Assembly (NCBI GenBank): GCA_022497155.1
Contig: MU385725.1
Span: 248,001-312,000, forward strand
Direction of reading: 5' to 3'
Origin: Whalleya microplaca
Taxonomy: Eukaryota; Ascomycota; Sordariomycetes; Xylariales; Xylariaceae
Length of the DNA: 64,000 bases
Both the position numbers and the translations under genes were made by a program. Below, one piece after another: positions 12,363-21,179 of this stretch. The notes under the pieces are model-generated. The model saw nothing but the letters and a program-made list of their open reading frames with translations, was not told the origin of the DNA and ran no database searches. The stretch's first letter is position 1; each line of letters begins with the position of its first letter.

Positions 12363-13406
12363 TCATCTTCTCCGACAGGTACCAAAAGCAGACTGGCATC
12401 CCATCCCACAATAGTCAAGGGACGAGCCACACCAGTTCTTTGGCGAGCAGCAGTTGCCCCAAGGGGAGCCTTCACATGAGAATCCCCCGTCACCGCCGCA
12501 GGTTCCGTCAACGGATTGTATCTTGCTACCACCGGGGCTAGATCCATTTCCTGGTCCATGTTCTATGGTGGCTGTTGGGGGCGTGCCCGTCGCTGTTGTA
12601 GTTGGGTTCGGGTCCGGCGCAGTACCGTCATTCAGAGGTTCAAAAGCGACTCTGGACATACCTTGGGAGCCTCCAGGAAACTTGTACATTTGTGGGCCAG
12701 GCATCGGGTATGGAAAGTGCTTGGGGGCATCTGGATTAGAGTTGAAGTTGACAGAAGGGTCGCTAGCTTTGATATATCCTGGGATAGATACTTCGTACGC
12801 GGCGGGGATATCTAGGGGCTTGGAAGCACCTGCATCAATAGAAATCTGAGCACAGCCGACGTAGAATTGTGCGGGTCCAGCCGCGAGGTTGTGGAGGGCG
12901 ATAATTTCGGGACGAACGAGGTAGTTTCCAGAGGGAAGGGAGCTAGGCATTTGTACGGAAACGATTCCATCATTCGCTATGAGTTCGTCGGTGGCCCATT
13001 TCTGAGTAGAGTCATCATGACCGTCTTCCCAAAGCTTAAACCAACCGCCCCCGGTGGGGTCGTCAGAAGTATCCCTGACTTTCTTCGCATATATCGCCAT
13101 GGGACCAAGATGGCTTGCATCGAGAGTTCCAGGCGGGGAGCCGCTAGCCCACAGGCGAAATTCGAAGGAGACCTTATCGCCAGGCTTGACTGCACATGTG
13201 TCGGGCGCGGGCGTCTGGCCAACAATACCGCAGGCCAGCTCCGGGCTATCGAGGTTTGTGATGGGGCTAGTGATGTTGTCGGTTGTGAACGACGTCCGTA
13301 GGCATTTCCCATCTCCTTGGTTTTTACCGTCGATGAATACGGTAGAGAAGACTCCATGTGCCTCTACTATGGCGCAAAAGGAGGCCACCAGGGCCATGTA
13401 CTTCAT
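12363..13406 (-). CDS. AA9 lytic polysaccharide monooxygenase with C-terminal CBM18 chitin-binding domain
   Basis: Single exon of 347 residues. Signal peptide 1-16 ends ...AIVEA and exposes His17 as the mature N-terminus, the first copper ligand of the histidine brace. The second is His99 in ASHLGPMAIY; the axial Tyr182 and Gln180 lie in AQFYVGCAQI. WFKLWEDG and LPSGNYLVRPEIIALH are standard AA9 blocks. A Pro/Thr/Gly linker (about 258-300) leads to a complete hevein-type CBM18 at 301-345 with eight cysteines (303, 311, 319, 320, 326, 333, 337, 344). AA9 enzymes cleave cellulose or hemicellulose oxidatively and usually carry CBM1 or no module; CBM18 binds chitin. The protein is extracellular. 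Substrate, and whether the CBM18 acts on the fungal wall or as chitin shielding, is unknown. The start at 13406 is fixed by the signal peptide. Confidence 0.9.
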   Translation of the reverse strand: MKYMALVASFCAIVEAHGVFSTVFIDGKNQGDGKCLRTSFTTDNITSPITNLDSPELACGIVGQTPAPDTCAVKPGDKVSFEFRLWASGSPPGTLDASHLGPMAIYAKKVRDTSDDPTGGGWFKLWEDGHDDSTQKWATDELIANDGIVSVQMPSSLPSGNYLVRPEIIALHNLAAGPAQFYVGCAQISIDAGASKPLDIPAAYEVSIPGYIKASDPSVNFNSNPDAPKHFPYPMPGPQMYKFPGGSQGMSRVAFEPLNDGTAPDPNPTTTATGTPPTATIEHGPGNGSSPGGSKIQSVDGTCGGDGGFSCEGSPWGNCCSPKNWCGSSLDYCGMGCQSAFGTCRRR

Positions 13407-14508
13407 ATTGACTAAAGAGTGGGACTTCCTTGAATATAATATCACCGGGAGGAAATGGGGCAATGAGATATCAGAAAGGATTAAGAATGGATACACATTG
13501 ATATTCATAAAGTCACGGCTTCTTTATTCATGTAATTCGGGGAATTGTTTCAACAAAGCCTTTTTGCAGAGTCAGTGACAAAGAATCAAGTCAATCCCTG
13601 AAACGTGACTAACGATTGTACATTAATGCAGAGACAAAGAATCACAAAACTCTTCCAACAAATAATAAGGAGTCACCTTTCGACTAACATAAGTTTCGAA
13701 ATAGCCACAATTAAATGGAACAAAAGGTTTGTAAAACTAAGTCAAATAGTACCTGACTCGAGCCATTTTCCCATTCAATCTCCTCACAGTAATGTCCACT
13801 GACCCTTGGTGGAAATCATTGATGAAATAGACGCAGATTATGAGTAGTATAGTAGTTGTTATTAGAGAAGTATCATCACTAGAGTCTGTAGGAGGCTAAG
13901 GTATAACACCATGCAGGAACGTCGAATCATTCATGAGCAAGTCAGGGATCCAAACATTAATGTCGACCACTAGCTTTTCGATTCCGCTAATGAACATCAC
14001 TAGAGTCGAGATTATGAGCAGTACCATCTAGCTCCTATTGCAGATGAGATAAGTCTTAATATGCGTGTTTGTTCCGGTCACATTCGTCATTTTATTTATA
14101 TATGATTCAACGTAAAACCCGGGGTCCTGTTGAATTTGAGGATCAAGGACTGGTACAGTACAAGGCACGTAGTAGCATTGTGTATATATAACAGGCCATC
14201 TGCCACTCTAGAATAGCTGAACCTCAAGTTAATTTAAGCCTCATTAACCCTGTATTTCAACAGGTCCTAAGTGAAATTCGTTTAGTGGCCTTGATCTGAT
14301 TGAAATTATAAACTGCCCACCAGTAAGTGCTCAGAAACTGCAATAACTTTACACTAGTGAATGTGTCACTGTGAATCATTCCCTTCCGAAGATTGACATG
14401 ATCCCTGCAGTGTATATTAGGGACTGATACTTTCCGGAGTATAATATATTGGAACCTACCAATACCATAATAACTTCAGCACTTTATAAAGTCATGTGAA
14501 CTGTTGAT
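13407..14508. other. Intergenic with diverged duplicated modules
   Basis: No gene. It contains three sequence modules that recur elsewhere in the window. 13731-13783 matches 16258-16310 (core gtaaaactaagtcaaa, then actcgagcc). 13825-13886 matches parts of 21555-21823 (cores gaaatagacgcag and agtatcatcactagagtct). 14107-14397 matches 20644-20904 (separate entry). The order suggests an eroded copy of the ankyrin/small-TM neighbourhood. Confidence 0.6.
14107..14397 (+). repeat. Orphan diverged copy of the small-TM gene promoter and leader
   Basis: Matches 20644-20904 over a shared series of blocks: gatcaaggactgg / gtcaaggactggg, a tatatata element, ccatc..ccactctagaata, then cattaaccctgtatttcaa / cattaaccctatattccaa. 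Both end with ttccgaMgnt-type sequence directly before an ATG (14398 here, 20905 there). After the ATG this copy reads only nine codons before TGA, so the coding part is gone or replaced. Confidence 0.6.
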
Positions 14509-15264
14509 TCATATTTCTTTCTTTGCTTTGACAATAGCCATGAAAGGTTTATCCAGAAATAACTTCCAAAACTCATTGTCCTTTCTAACCACCTCTGCAT
14601 TCTCATAAGGTTCGATTTCAACCTCACTTAAGCCAAATTTCGCGTGTAACTCTGTCGATCCCGAATAGCTAATCTCCATGGACGTGGCCTCAATGTCAAT
14701 GGGTGGCGTACTGGCAGTTTCATACCGAAACTGGACACCACCAGGAATTGACTGATGGTCCTTGTACCGCATTCCGTACTTGCCATCTAGAGCCGCTGGT
14801 GCATACGGATCGCCACTGCGGGTGCCCACGTACCGCCCACCAGGTTTTAGGTACGCGGTAACGTTAGCCCACATTCCCTCCAGCTCAGCCATGGTGGCTG
14901 CATGATCCATGACCCAGTTCGCCATGACAAGGTCGTAAGTCTGAAGGGGAAGATGATCAAGGGGCTTAGATATGTTGGCTTCGTGCCAGGTAATGCGGTT
15001 CCCATATTCTCTAGTTTTCCCGCACCGCAACATTTCTAGGGAGATGTCAACGACGTCCACAGATGAGGCACCGAGATCCAGAACTTGGCGGGCCCGAAGT
15101 CCGCTACCGCCGCCTAGGTCGAGAACCGCAAGGTCGGTACAGTCACCCAGTGCGGAGATAAGGAGCTGCGTCTCGAGAATTCCAATAGAAATGGTAGGAA
15201 AGATATTATCGTAGTCCACACCTTGGTCGTTGTATTCTCCCCTAGACACTTCCGCAGAAGCCAT
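14509..15264 (-). CDS. Class I SAM-dependent methyltransferase
   Basis: Single exon of 251 residues from the ATG at 15264. The Rossmann core is clear: motif I VLDLGGGSGLRARQ at about 47-60, the acidic residue ending strand beta2 in VDVVDIS, motif III-like YDLVMANWVMDHA, and LKPGGRYVGTRSG after it. The C-terminal third (sheet and FWKLFLDKPFMAIVKAKK) is like the Methyltransf_11/25 type that acts on small molecules. It transfers a methyl group from S-adenosylmethionine; the acceptor is unknown. It could tailor a secondary metabolite, but no synthase gene is nearby. No targeting signal is seen. Confidence 0.8.
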   Translation of the reverse strand: MASAEVSRGEYNDQGVDYDNIFPTISIGILETQLLISALGDCTDLAVLDLGGGSGLRARQVLDLGASSVDVVDISLEMLRCGKTREYGNRITWHEANISKPLDHLPLQTYDLVMANWVMDHAATMAELEGMWANVTAYLKPGGRYVGTRSGDPYAPAALDGKYGMRYKDHQSIPGGVQFRYETASTPPIDIEATSMEISYSGSTELHAKFGLSEVEIEPYENAEVVRKDNEFWKLFLDKPFMAIVKAKKEI

Positions 15265-16464
15265 GTTCCTAGACACAGAAATCCCTTCACGTGGACTGCT
15301 TTTCTTTGAATACTTAAGCTAACGGTTGAATGGATATAATTTGACCATACTGCGGGGAAATTATCTGCTCAAATATGGGAGGACTCCATCCATCGTCTTA
15401 TAGCATTCGCTGCTGAGCGGCATCCGCCGGCCTCAGCATGCCTCGCCACTTGAGTTCGGAGGCTTCAGCCAGACGGCATGCAGTTCAGGTAGCATTGGCT
15501 TGTTCTTTTGTCCCAATCAATTGTTCAATCACACACAACTTGTTACGCGAAGTCTCATATTCCAATCACTTTGCCAAAATGTGCGGGGTTTGCATAGCTG
15601 CAACTGCTGAAGACCTCGCGGTGACGTTGAAGTTAAATCTGTCATAAACATTAGGGAACACGCATATATTTCACTAGAAGATAATCAGGGCACTTTATTG
15701 CAATGTATTGTCCTCACACGGCTGTTAGTCCATCTCTCGGGACTTTGATATACCTTCCGGGTCATATTCTTGATGGGCACTCATGAACTGTACTGTATCT
15801 CGTAGGGTAGTAATATATATGAAAGTTCAGAGACCAACACAAGAATTGAGGAACGGAAAACATGGTATTTAATACTGAATCGCTAGCCACAATCACAATG
15901 ACTTGTCCTACTTGGTGAATGCACGCGATAAGAAATAAAGCTTGGCTATCCAAGGGGGATGAAAGGCCACAGTAAAGGATATCAAGGCACTGCAGCCTAG
16001 TTCCCTACATTACTCATTAAGTTCCTCAACAGACAGCCACAGGAAATGCCATAACATTCCCTTGGCATATTTGTACCCCCCATAGTCCAGTACGCATTAA
16101 CATGCAGTAGTCACTCAGAATATGAGACCTTATAAGTCCGACAATGAAGTCGTCCAAGGCCTGATTAATCGTGGTGATAGCAGCTCATGTCTCCAAATTT
16201 TCTAGACGAACCATAACTTGCAAATAACCGCAAATCGATCAAGGGAACAAGGAATCTGTAAAACTAAGTCAAAGAGTACCTAACTCGAGCCGTTTTCTCA
16301 TCCAATCTCCCCCCGGTGATATCCCGAACGAGAATTCCGACACAGCCAGTTAAAAGTCTCCCCATGGTTCTTATTTGCTGTCCTCCAATAAGTAAAACCC
16401 GGATTCTCACAGACTCCATAGGCTCACCTTCAAACGACCTTGCAGGTTTTGTCTGCACCGCTCC
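15265..16464. other. Intergenic; 3' flank of the ankyrin gene
   Basis: No supported gene. Contains two modules with partners elsewhere: 16090-16203 (see repeat entry) and 16258-16310, which matches 13731-13783. Both lie downstream of the ankyrin stop codon, so they may be 3' untranslated or terminator sequence of a duplicated gene family. Confidence 0.5.
16090..16203. repeat. Diverged repeat, partner at 22030-22145
   Basis: Shares in order: ccagtaygcattaacat, agtccgacaatgaagtc / agcccgacaatgaagtc, then cagctcatgtctccaaattt / tagctcatatctccaaattt. Differences are mostly C/T and A/G, which fits transition-type decay. In both places the module sits 3' of a minus-strand gene (stop codons at 16465 and 22372). 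Confidence 0.65.
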
Positions 16465-19422
16465 CTAGGGCTTCTTCCATTCTCGTAACAGTCTAGCAAG
16501 GATGAGGTGCCCACTAGAAGACGCAAGGTCAGCTGCTCCCTTGCATCTCTCCTCGATAGTTTCCACGTCACCGTCGTTCTCAAGTAGGAGGTATACAATA
16601 TCGAGGCGCCCGTGCTCCGCAGCGGCCTCGAGTGCCGTTCTCCCTTCCACACTCGCAGCAGCAGCATTTACATCGGCTCCTTTCTCGAGCAGCTCCAAGG
16701 CAATGGGCAGATGGCCTTCTATAGCAGCAAATTGTAGAGCTGTTACCCCGAAGAATTCTCCTGCTGGACTATTGACATCTGCGCCATAGGAAAGAAGAAG
16801 CTGGACTATATGGATATCGCCATCCCCAGCTGCTCCTTGTAACGCCGTTACCCCGAAGAATTCTCCTGCTGGACTATTGACATCTGCGCCATAGGAAAGA
16901 AGAAGCTGGACCAAGTGGATATCGCCACATTCAGCTGCTGCTTGTAACGCCGTTCTGCCGCAATTGGAACTCGGAGGCGCGTTTATATCTGCTTTATGTA
17001 AAAGAAGAAATTGGACCAAGTGGATATCGCCATACTTAACTGCTGCTTGTAACGCCGTTCTGCCGCCATTGGAACTTGGAGGCGCGTTTATATCTGCACC
17101 ATATGAAAGAAGAAGCTGGACTATATGGATATCGCCATCCCCAGCTGCTCCTTGTAACGCCGTTATACCTAATATATAACTCGGGGGCGCGTTTACATCT
17201 GCTTTATGTGAAAGAAGAAACTGGACCAAGTGGATATCGCCACATTCAGCTGCTGCTTGTAACGCCGTTCTGCCGCTATTGGAACTCGGAGGCGCGTTTA
17301 TATCTGCACCAGCAGCCAGCATACACTCAACAAGGTTAATATTTCCTATGATAATAGCTTCCTGCAGCGCTGTCCTGTAAGTAAAAACCGAAGTAGGGTA
17401 GTTGATGTCGGCTCTAGCGTCAAGGAGAACTTGTACAGTCTGTACAGAGCCCTTCTTCGCACCTTCACGAGAACAAAATTGCGCATTCTCGTGTTTCAGT
17501 TTTTCGAGTGCTAATTGCAGTATGTATTTGGTTTTGTAGTGTTTAGGCAGGTTTTGGTAGTTTGGGGTTTGGTTTGGGTTAATGCCCTTCTGTAGTAGGA
17601 GTTTCACAATATCAGCATGACCTTGGCCGACTGCCAACCAAAGCACTACAATGCCAATTTCGTGATCGATTCTTGTATCTGCATCGATTAGATTGCGGAC
17701 AATGTCGATATTGCCATTGTAAGCGGCAACATGCAATGGGAATCGATCGTCTTGGCAGTGGTCCTTGTCGTCAAGAACATAGTCGATAGGATTACGTGTT
17801 GTTTTGCCCTCGTTATTTTCCACTGAAGTCGTAAGGGGTTTGACGTTTATAGAGCTGTTGAAAGTGGCTCCTTTCCCTCGCAAAAGCTGAGCAATGTCGT
17901 ACGCCTCCATCTGGGTTGCAGCTTCAAGGATGGACATTCCGTATTGCTGATTGGACCACCCGTCGACGTCAACGCCTTCCTCAAGTAGCCTTTCAAATAT
18001 CGGCACACAGTCTCCTTCAACTGTGGCCCCTAGTACATCTAGCCCATTTTCTTCTGCTGCTAGACCATTGATATCAGCACCCAACTGTAATAGAAGGTTG
18101 AACATCTTGAGGTCTCCTTTTTCAGCCGCAACTTGAAGACAGGTTCGGCCTCTAGAAGGAGCTGCTATCGCATTGATATCCGCACCATTATCCACTAGAA
18201 GTTTGACCAGATCTGTATTTTCTGATGCTGTAGCTCCCTGAACCGCTGTTGTACGGTATGGTTGATTTGCAGCAACGTTGACATCTGCACCGTTGTCCAG
18301 CAGTAGCTGCACTAAGTCGAGGTTGCCGTATGCTGATGCAATCTGTAATGCCGTACCATCCCATGCATCAAAAACACTGACAGCGTTGACATCTGCACCC
18401 GCTTCCAAGAGGAGTTGAACTATTTCAATATTACCCCGTCCTACTGCGTGCTGAAGCGGTGTCAACAAAAACTTGAAATGGCGGTTTCTTGCAGCCCTAA
18501 TGCACGCATCTTCATACGTCTTGCCGATTGGACTATTGACATCTGCTCCAGCCTTCAGCAAGACCTTCACCAATTCGACATTGTTGTCCTGTGCGGCAAT
18601 TTGAAGTAGGGTGCCATGATGTTCACAAGGTTCATTAATGCGCGCGCCAGCTTTCAGCAGTTTTTGGATAAGATCAATATTTCGCTGCTTTGCAGCGACT
18701 CCCAACAACGTCTCAGGATACATCATAGGATACTGGGACTTGTTTGAGTATGGCTCGTTCACGTCCGCTCCGAATTCAATCAGCATTCTAGCGATCTCGG
18801 GGTTGTACGGACATGCAAGAGCCGCAACTTTCAGAGGCGTGTAGTTAAAAGGCCAACTTCGAGCATTGGGATTAGCTTTCGCCTCTAACAGAAGTCGAAC
18901 GAGCAAGACATTGCCATCTCCCACAGCTGCGTGAATAGGAGGTTCCTTCGCACCCCTCCCGCCAAAGTTATTAGGATCAACACCCTTCGCTAGAAGAACG
19001 CGAAATACCTCAATCTGTCCCATCCTAGCGGCACTTACGAGAAGATTGGAGGCGAAGATTTCCGTCATTGGCACCTTCATGTCCACCAACTGTTCAACGA
19101 CCCAGAGTTTTCCACTCCGGATAATGAACGAGAGGAGATTGTTGGTCGCTGAGTCAGGGAGTAGATGATTCGCGGAGAGGTAGACTGCATATCGGAGTAG
19201 TTGCAGTGACGGGTCCGAGGTAGGAATGGTGTAAAGCTTCCGGACATGCTGCACAAGCTCTCCGCTACGTCTCCCACTATCGAATCTCTGAGCATCTTCC
19301 AGGCGGCATACGTCGGTAGGCTCTCTCAACAACTCCTCAAGGAACCATCCAGCATCCTGATTTGTTTGTTCAAATGCCGGAGACATCGATAGCTGCTCCG
19401 AATCGTTGATGGGTGGGCTCAT
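16465..19422 (-). CDS. Large ankyrin-repeat protein
   Basis: A continuous frame of 985 residues from the ATG at 19422 (MSPPINDSEQL). About 160 residues without repeats are followed by roughly 20 ankyrin repeats running to the C-terminus, with the usual TPLQHAVGRGNIEIVQLLLE pattern. Ankyrin stacks bind proteins; the partner is unknown. One stretch between repeats (near DYVLDDKDHCQDDRFPLHV) is irregular. Units encoded at about 16735-17310 are nearly identical at DNA level, whereas units elsewhere are well diverged. Exons of a Clr5 domain lie directly upstream on the same strand, only 56 bases from this ATG, so this frame is probably the C-terminal part of one Clr5-ankyrin gene. Splicing from 19670 to 19430 closes in phase and would give 1104 residues in total. 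There is no signal peptide or NACHT/NB-ARC domain. Confidence 0.8.
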   Translation of the reverse strand: MSPPINDSEQLSMSPAFEQTNQDAGWFLEELLREPTDVCRLEDAQRFDSGRRSGELVQHVRKLYTIPTSDPSLQLLRYAVYLSANHLLPDSATNNLLSFIIRSGKLWVVEQLVDMKVPMTEIFASNLLVSAARMGQIEVFRVLLAKGVDPNNFGGRGAKEPPIHAAVGDGNVLLVRLLLEAKANPNARSWPFNYTPLKVAALACPYNPEIARMLIEFGADVNEPYSNKSQYPMMYPETLLGVAAKQRNIDLIQKLLKAGARINEPCEHHGTLLQIAAQDNNVELVKVLLKAGADVNSPIGKTYEDACIRAARNRHFKFLLTPLQHAVGRGNIEIVQLLLEAGADVNAVSVFDAWDGTALQIASAYGNLDLVQLLLDNGADVNVAANQPYRTTAVQGATASENTDLVKLLVDNGADINAIAAPSRGRTCLQVAAEKGDLKMFNLLLQLGADINGLAAEENGLDVLGATVEGDCVPIFERLLEEGVDVDGWSNQQYGMSILEAATQMEAYDIAQLLRGKGATFNSSINVKPLTTSVENNEGKTTRNPIDYVLDDKDHCQDDRFPLHVAAYNGNIDIVRNLIDADTRIDHEIGIVVLWLAVGQGHADIVKLLLQKGINPNQTPNYQNLPKHYKTKYILQLALEKLKHENAQFCSREGAKKGSVQTVQVLLDARADINYPTSVFTYRTALQEAIIIGNINLVECMLAAGADINAPPSSNSGRTALQAAAECGDIHLVQFLLSHKADVNAPPSYILGITALQGAAGDGDIHIVQLLLSYGADINAPPSSNGGRTALQAAVKYGDIHLVQFLLLHKADINAPPSSNCGRTALQAAAECGDIHLVQLLLSYGADVNSPAGEFFGVTALQGAAGDGDIHIVQLLLSYGADVNSPAGEFFGVTALQFAAIEGHLPIALELLEKGADVNAAAASVEGRTALEAAAEHGRLDIVYLLLENDGDVETIEERCKGAADLASSSGHLILARLLREWKKP
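16735..17310 (-). repeat. High-identity 105-bp ankyrin units inside the coding frame
   Basis: About five to six units of 35 codons (frame of GDIHLVQFLLSHKADVNAPP), nearly identical at nucleotide level including synonymous sites. Two unit types alternate: CGDIHLVQ and DGDIHIVQ. Two adjacent units share the whole block encoding SYGADVNSPAGEFFGVTALQ. The alternation suggests duplication of a two-unit block of about 210 bp plus exchange between units. Confidence 0.8.
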
Positions 19423-19478
19423 AAGTTGGACTGTAATGATACATGTTATTGATTGAAAACAGAGACAGAAAGGCCTCT

Positions 19479-20071
19479 TTAAAGCATGCTGCGTGAGTCT
19501 AGATGATATTGAAACCGAAACCACGGTAGATATGTATACTTCGCACATTCAATCGCTTCTGCTGGAGGAGTGCGAACAACGAGGCCATCCGGAATGTCCA
19601 TTGCAACTGCTTGAAGAAAAAATCGTCAGCTGTTATTTGAACACTGTTTATGGTCTTGGTATATTTCACCTGATTCTCCTTTGACCTTGAATTGGGAGGG
19701 AGTATATCTAGATAATTCCTTTTTTAACTTCTTCGGAGGGATAAGTTTGCCATTAATGAGGATCTCGGTTTCTTTTCCTTCCAATTTTCGCTTATGCGCC
19801 TGAATGGCGGCAGATTCCCACTTGTCGCTCGTTGAGTTCTTTTCCATGTTCCATTCCTTCAGCTGCCTCACGTATTGTGCCCTGCTGCTAACGTGTTAGC
19901 TTGGTTTATCAAGGAGTTAGCTATGATAACCAACCTGGCATAGAATCCATGGTTCTTTTCCATACAGTCTTTCATTTCTCTCAGTGTCTTATTTTCCGTC
20001 AAGTATAGTAAGGATATAGCCGTCTTGTGGGCATCCCACTCTTCTGAAGAGATGCTTCGTACAGTGGCCAT
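19479..20071 (-). CDS. Clr5-domain exons, probably the 5' part of the ankyrin gene
   Basis: Exon 20071-19935, intron 19934-19882 (GTTGGT..GCTAAC..CAGCAG), exon 19881-19670, intron 19669-19607 (GTGAAA..GCTGAC, T-rich tract, AAGCAG), exon 19606-19479 ending in TAA: 158 residues if it stands alone. The N-terminus is a Clr5 domain: ISSEEWDAHKTAISLLYLTE, then HGFYAR joined by the splice to AQYVRQLKEWNMEKN. Clr5 is a short fungal domain, often fused to ankyrin or TPR repeats, of unclear molecular function. The third exon (IPDGLVVRTPPAEAIE, YLPWFRFQYH) looks coding. The 56-base gap to the ankyrin ATG is too small for separate genes. Either an intron skips from 19670 to 19430 in phase, or the third exon is used and a further splice or a disabling mutation separates it from the ankyrins. 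A transcript would settle this. Confidence 0.65.
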
Positions 20072-20904
20072 ATCTAGCCTTAATAGCGTGCCTGATGCCG
20101 ATGATGCTAAAAATTGACTATCGTAGGCCGAGATGAATAGATTTATCCTGTATGTTACTGATCGTGTCAGAAGATGATGTACTATGGCCAAGGGCAGATA
20201 TTCGATATTTAGGTAAGATCTGAGGACAACCTAGAAAACTTTCAATTCAGCGCAGCTTACCTAGCAAATGATTTTATGCCCGACTCAACTATTCTCCGCT
20301 TTCCAAAAGTTGCAGTATGGATGTTGTGTAACGCCCGTAACCTGATTTCTTACTTGACAGAATTTCCGCCCTCCATCATGGTCATCCTAGCAAGAGTAGC
20401 TGTCACATAGGGCTGTGCCATGCCCAAGCCACATACATATATCATGCTGTCGATTGGCCCTGACCAGAATTCGCACCCCACAATGGCAGATACAAGCCAG
20501 TAACGATTATTGGCTCGGGCCAGAATTCGCACTCCATGAAGAAATATCGAAGTACTTACCTAAGCAATAATGATTGGTTAGTCCCAGAATTTGCAGCCAA
20601 GCCAAATCCGTATTACACATAAACATAGGAAGGCTGCCAAAGGACGGCACTGATCTTGAATTTGGGGGTCAAGGACTGGGACGGCATGGGGAAGACATCT
20701 CACGAGCATATATATCCAAGCCATCCACTACTCTAGAATAACTAAGCCTCGAGTTGACCAAGTCTCATTAACCCTATATTCCAAGGCCTCATAAACCTCA
20801 GAAATACTCCTCTCAATCCGTACGTTTCTTATTCTTTCTTATTCTTTTTACTTTTTCTTGGTCTCAAGGCCCTTGGAAAGTGTAGCAGACTTCCGACGTT
20901 ACCC
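20072..20904. other. Intergenic; shared upstream of Clr5 gene and small-TM gene
   Basis: Divergent intergenic region between the Clr5 start (minus) and the small-TM start (plus). It holds the promoter-like repeat at 20644-20904 and the phrase cagaattcgcac.cca occurring twice (about 20465 and 20523). No frame with protein character. Confidence 0.45.
20644..20904 (+). promoter_or_regulatory. Likely promoter and leader of the small-TM gene
   Basis: A TATA-like catatatatcc near 20707 lies about 200 bases before the ATG at 20905, with pyrimidine-rich leader sequence (cttattctttcttattcttt) between. The block is repeated in diverged form at 14107-14397, which supports it being a conserved functional unit of a gene family. 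Confidence 0.5.
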
Positions 20905-21179
20905 ATGTCTTTGTCTGCTGAAGCTATGATCTCCATCATTGGGGTGTTGGTCAACCTTCCCACAGTCGCAGTCATTCTCTGGAACTTGTGTAGGAGAAAA
21001 CAGCCAAGAATGTCTATGGTCTCTGGTACTTGCTGTAAACCATCTGAATAACTCACGCTTGGCTGATAACGGCGACAGGAGAGGATGCCGAATGGACACG
21101 CGCCGGGAGGAACAGCAATGCTTACCAACAACCATATCAATCGACCGTCAATATTGCCTTCTTTCGCCAGTGTCCTTGA
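20905..21179 (+). CDS. Small single-pass membrane protein, hypothetical
   Basis: Two exons, 20905-21025 and 21079-21179, with a 53-base intron (GTACTT..CTGATAAC..GACAG), give 73 residues. The N-terminus is MSLSAEAMISIIGVLVNLPT followed by VAVILWNLCRRKQPR: a hydrophobic helix of about 20 residues closed by a basic cluster, so an N-out, C-in or signal-anchor topology is likely. The C-terminal half is polar with no motif I know. The frame is below usual gene-finder size. Support comes from the in-phase intron, the matching promoter duplication upstream, and the position head-to-head with the Clr5-ankyrin locus. Its function is unknown. Confidence 0.5.

Noticed and set aside
20829..21140. 103-codon minus-strand frame opposite the small-TM gene
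   Set aside because: No domain, Lys-rich end from a poly-T/C leader; the plus strand has a start, a membrane helix and an in-phase intron.
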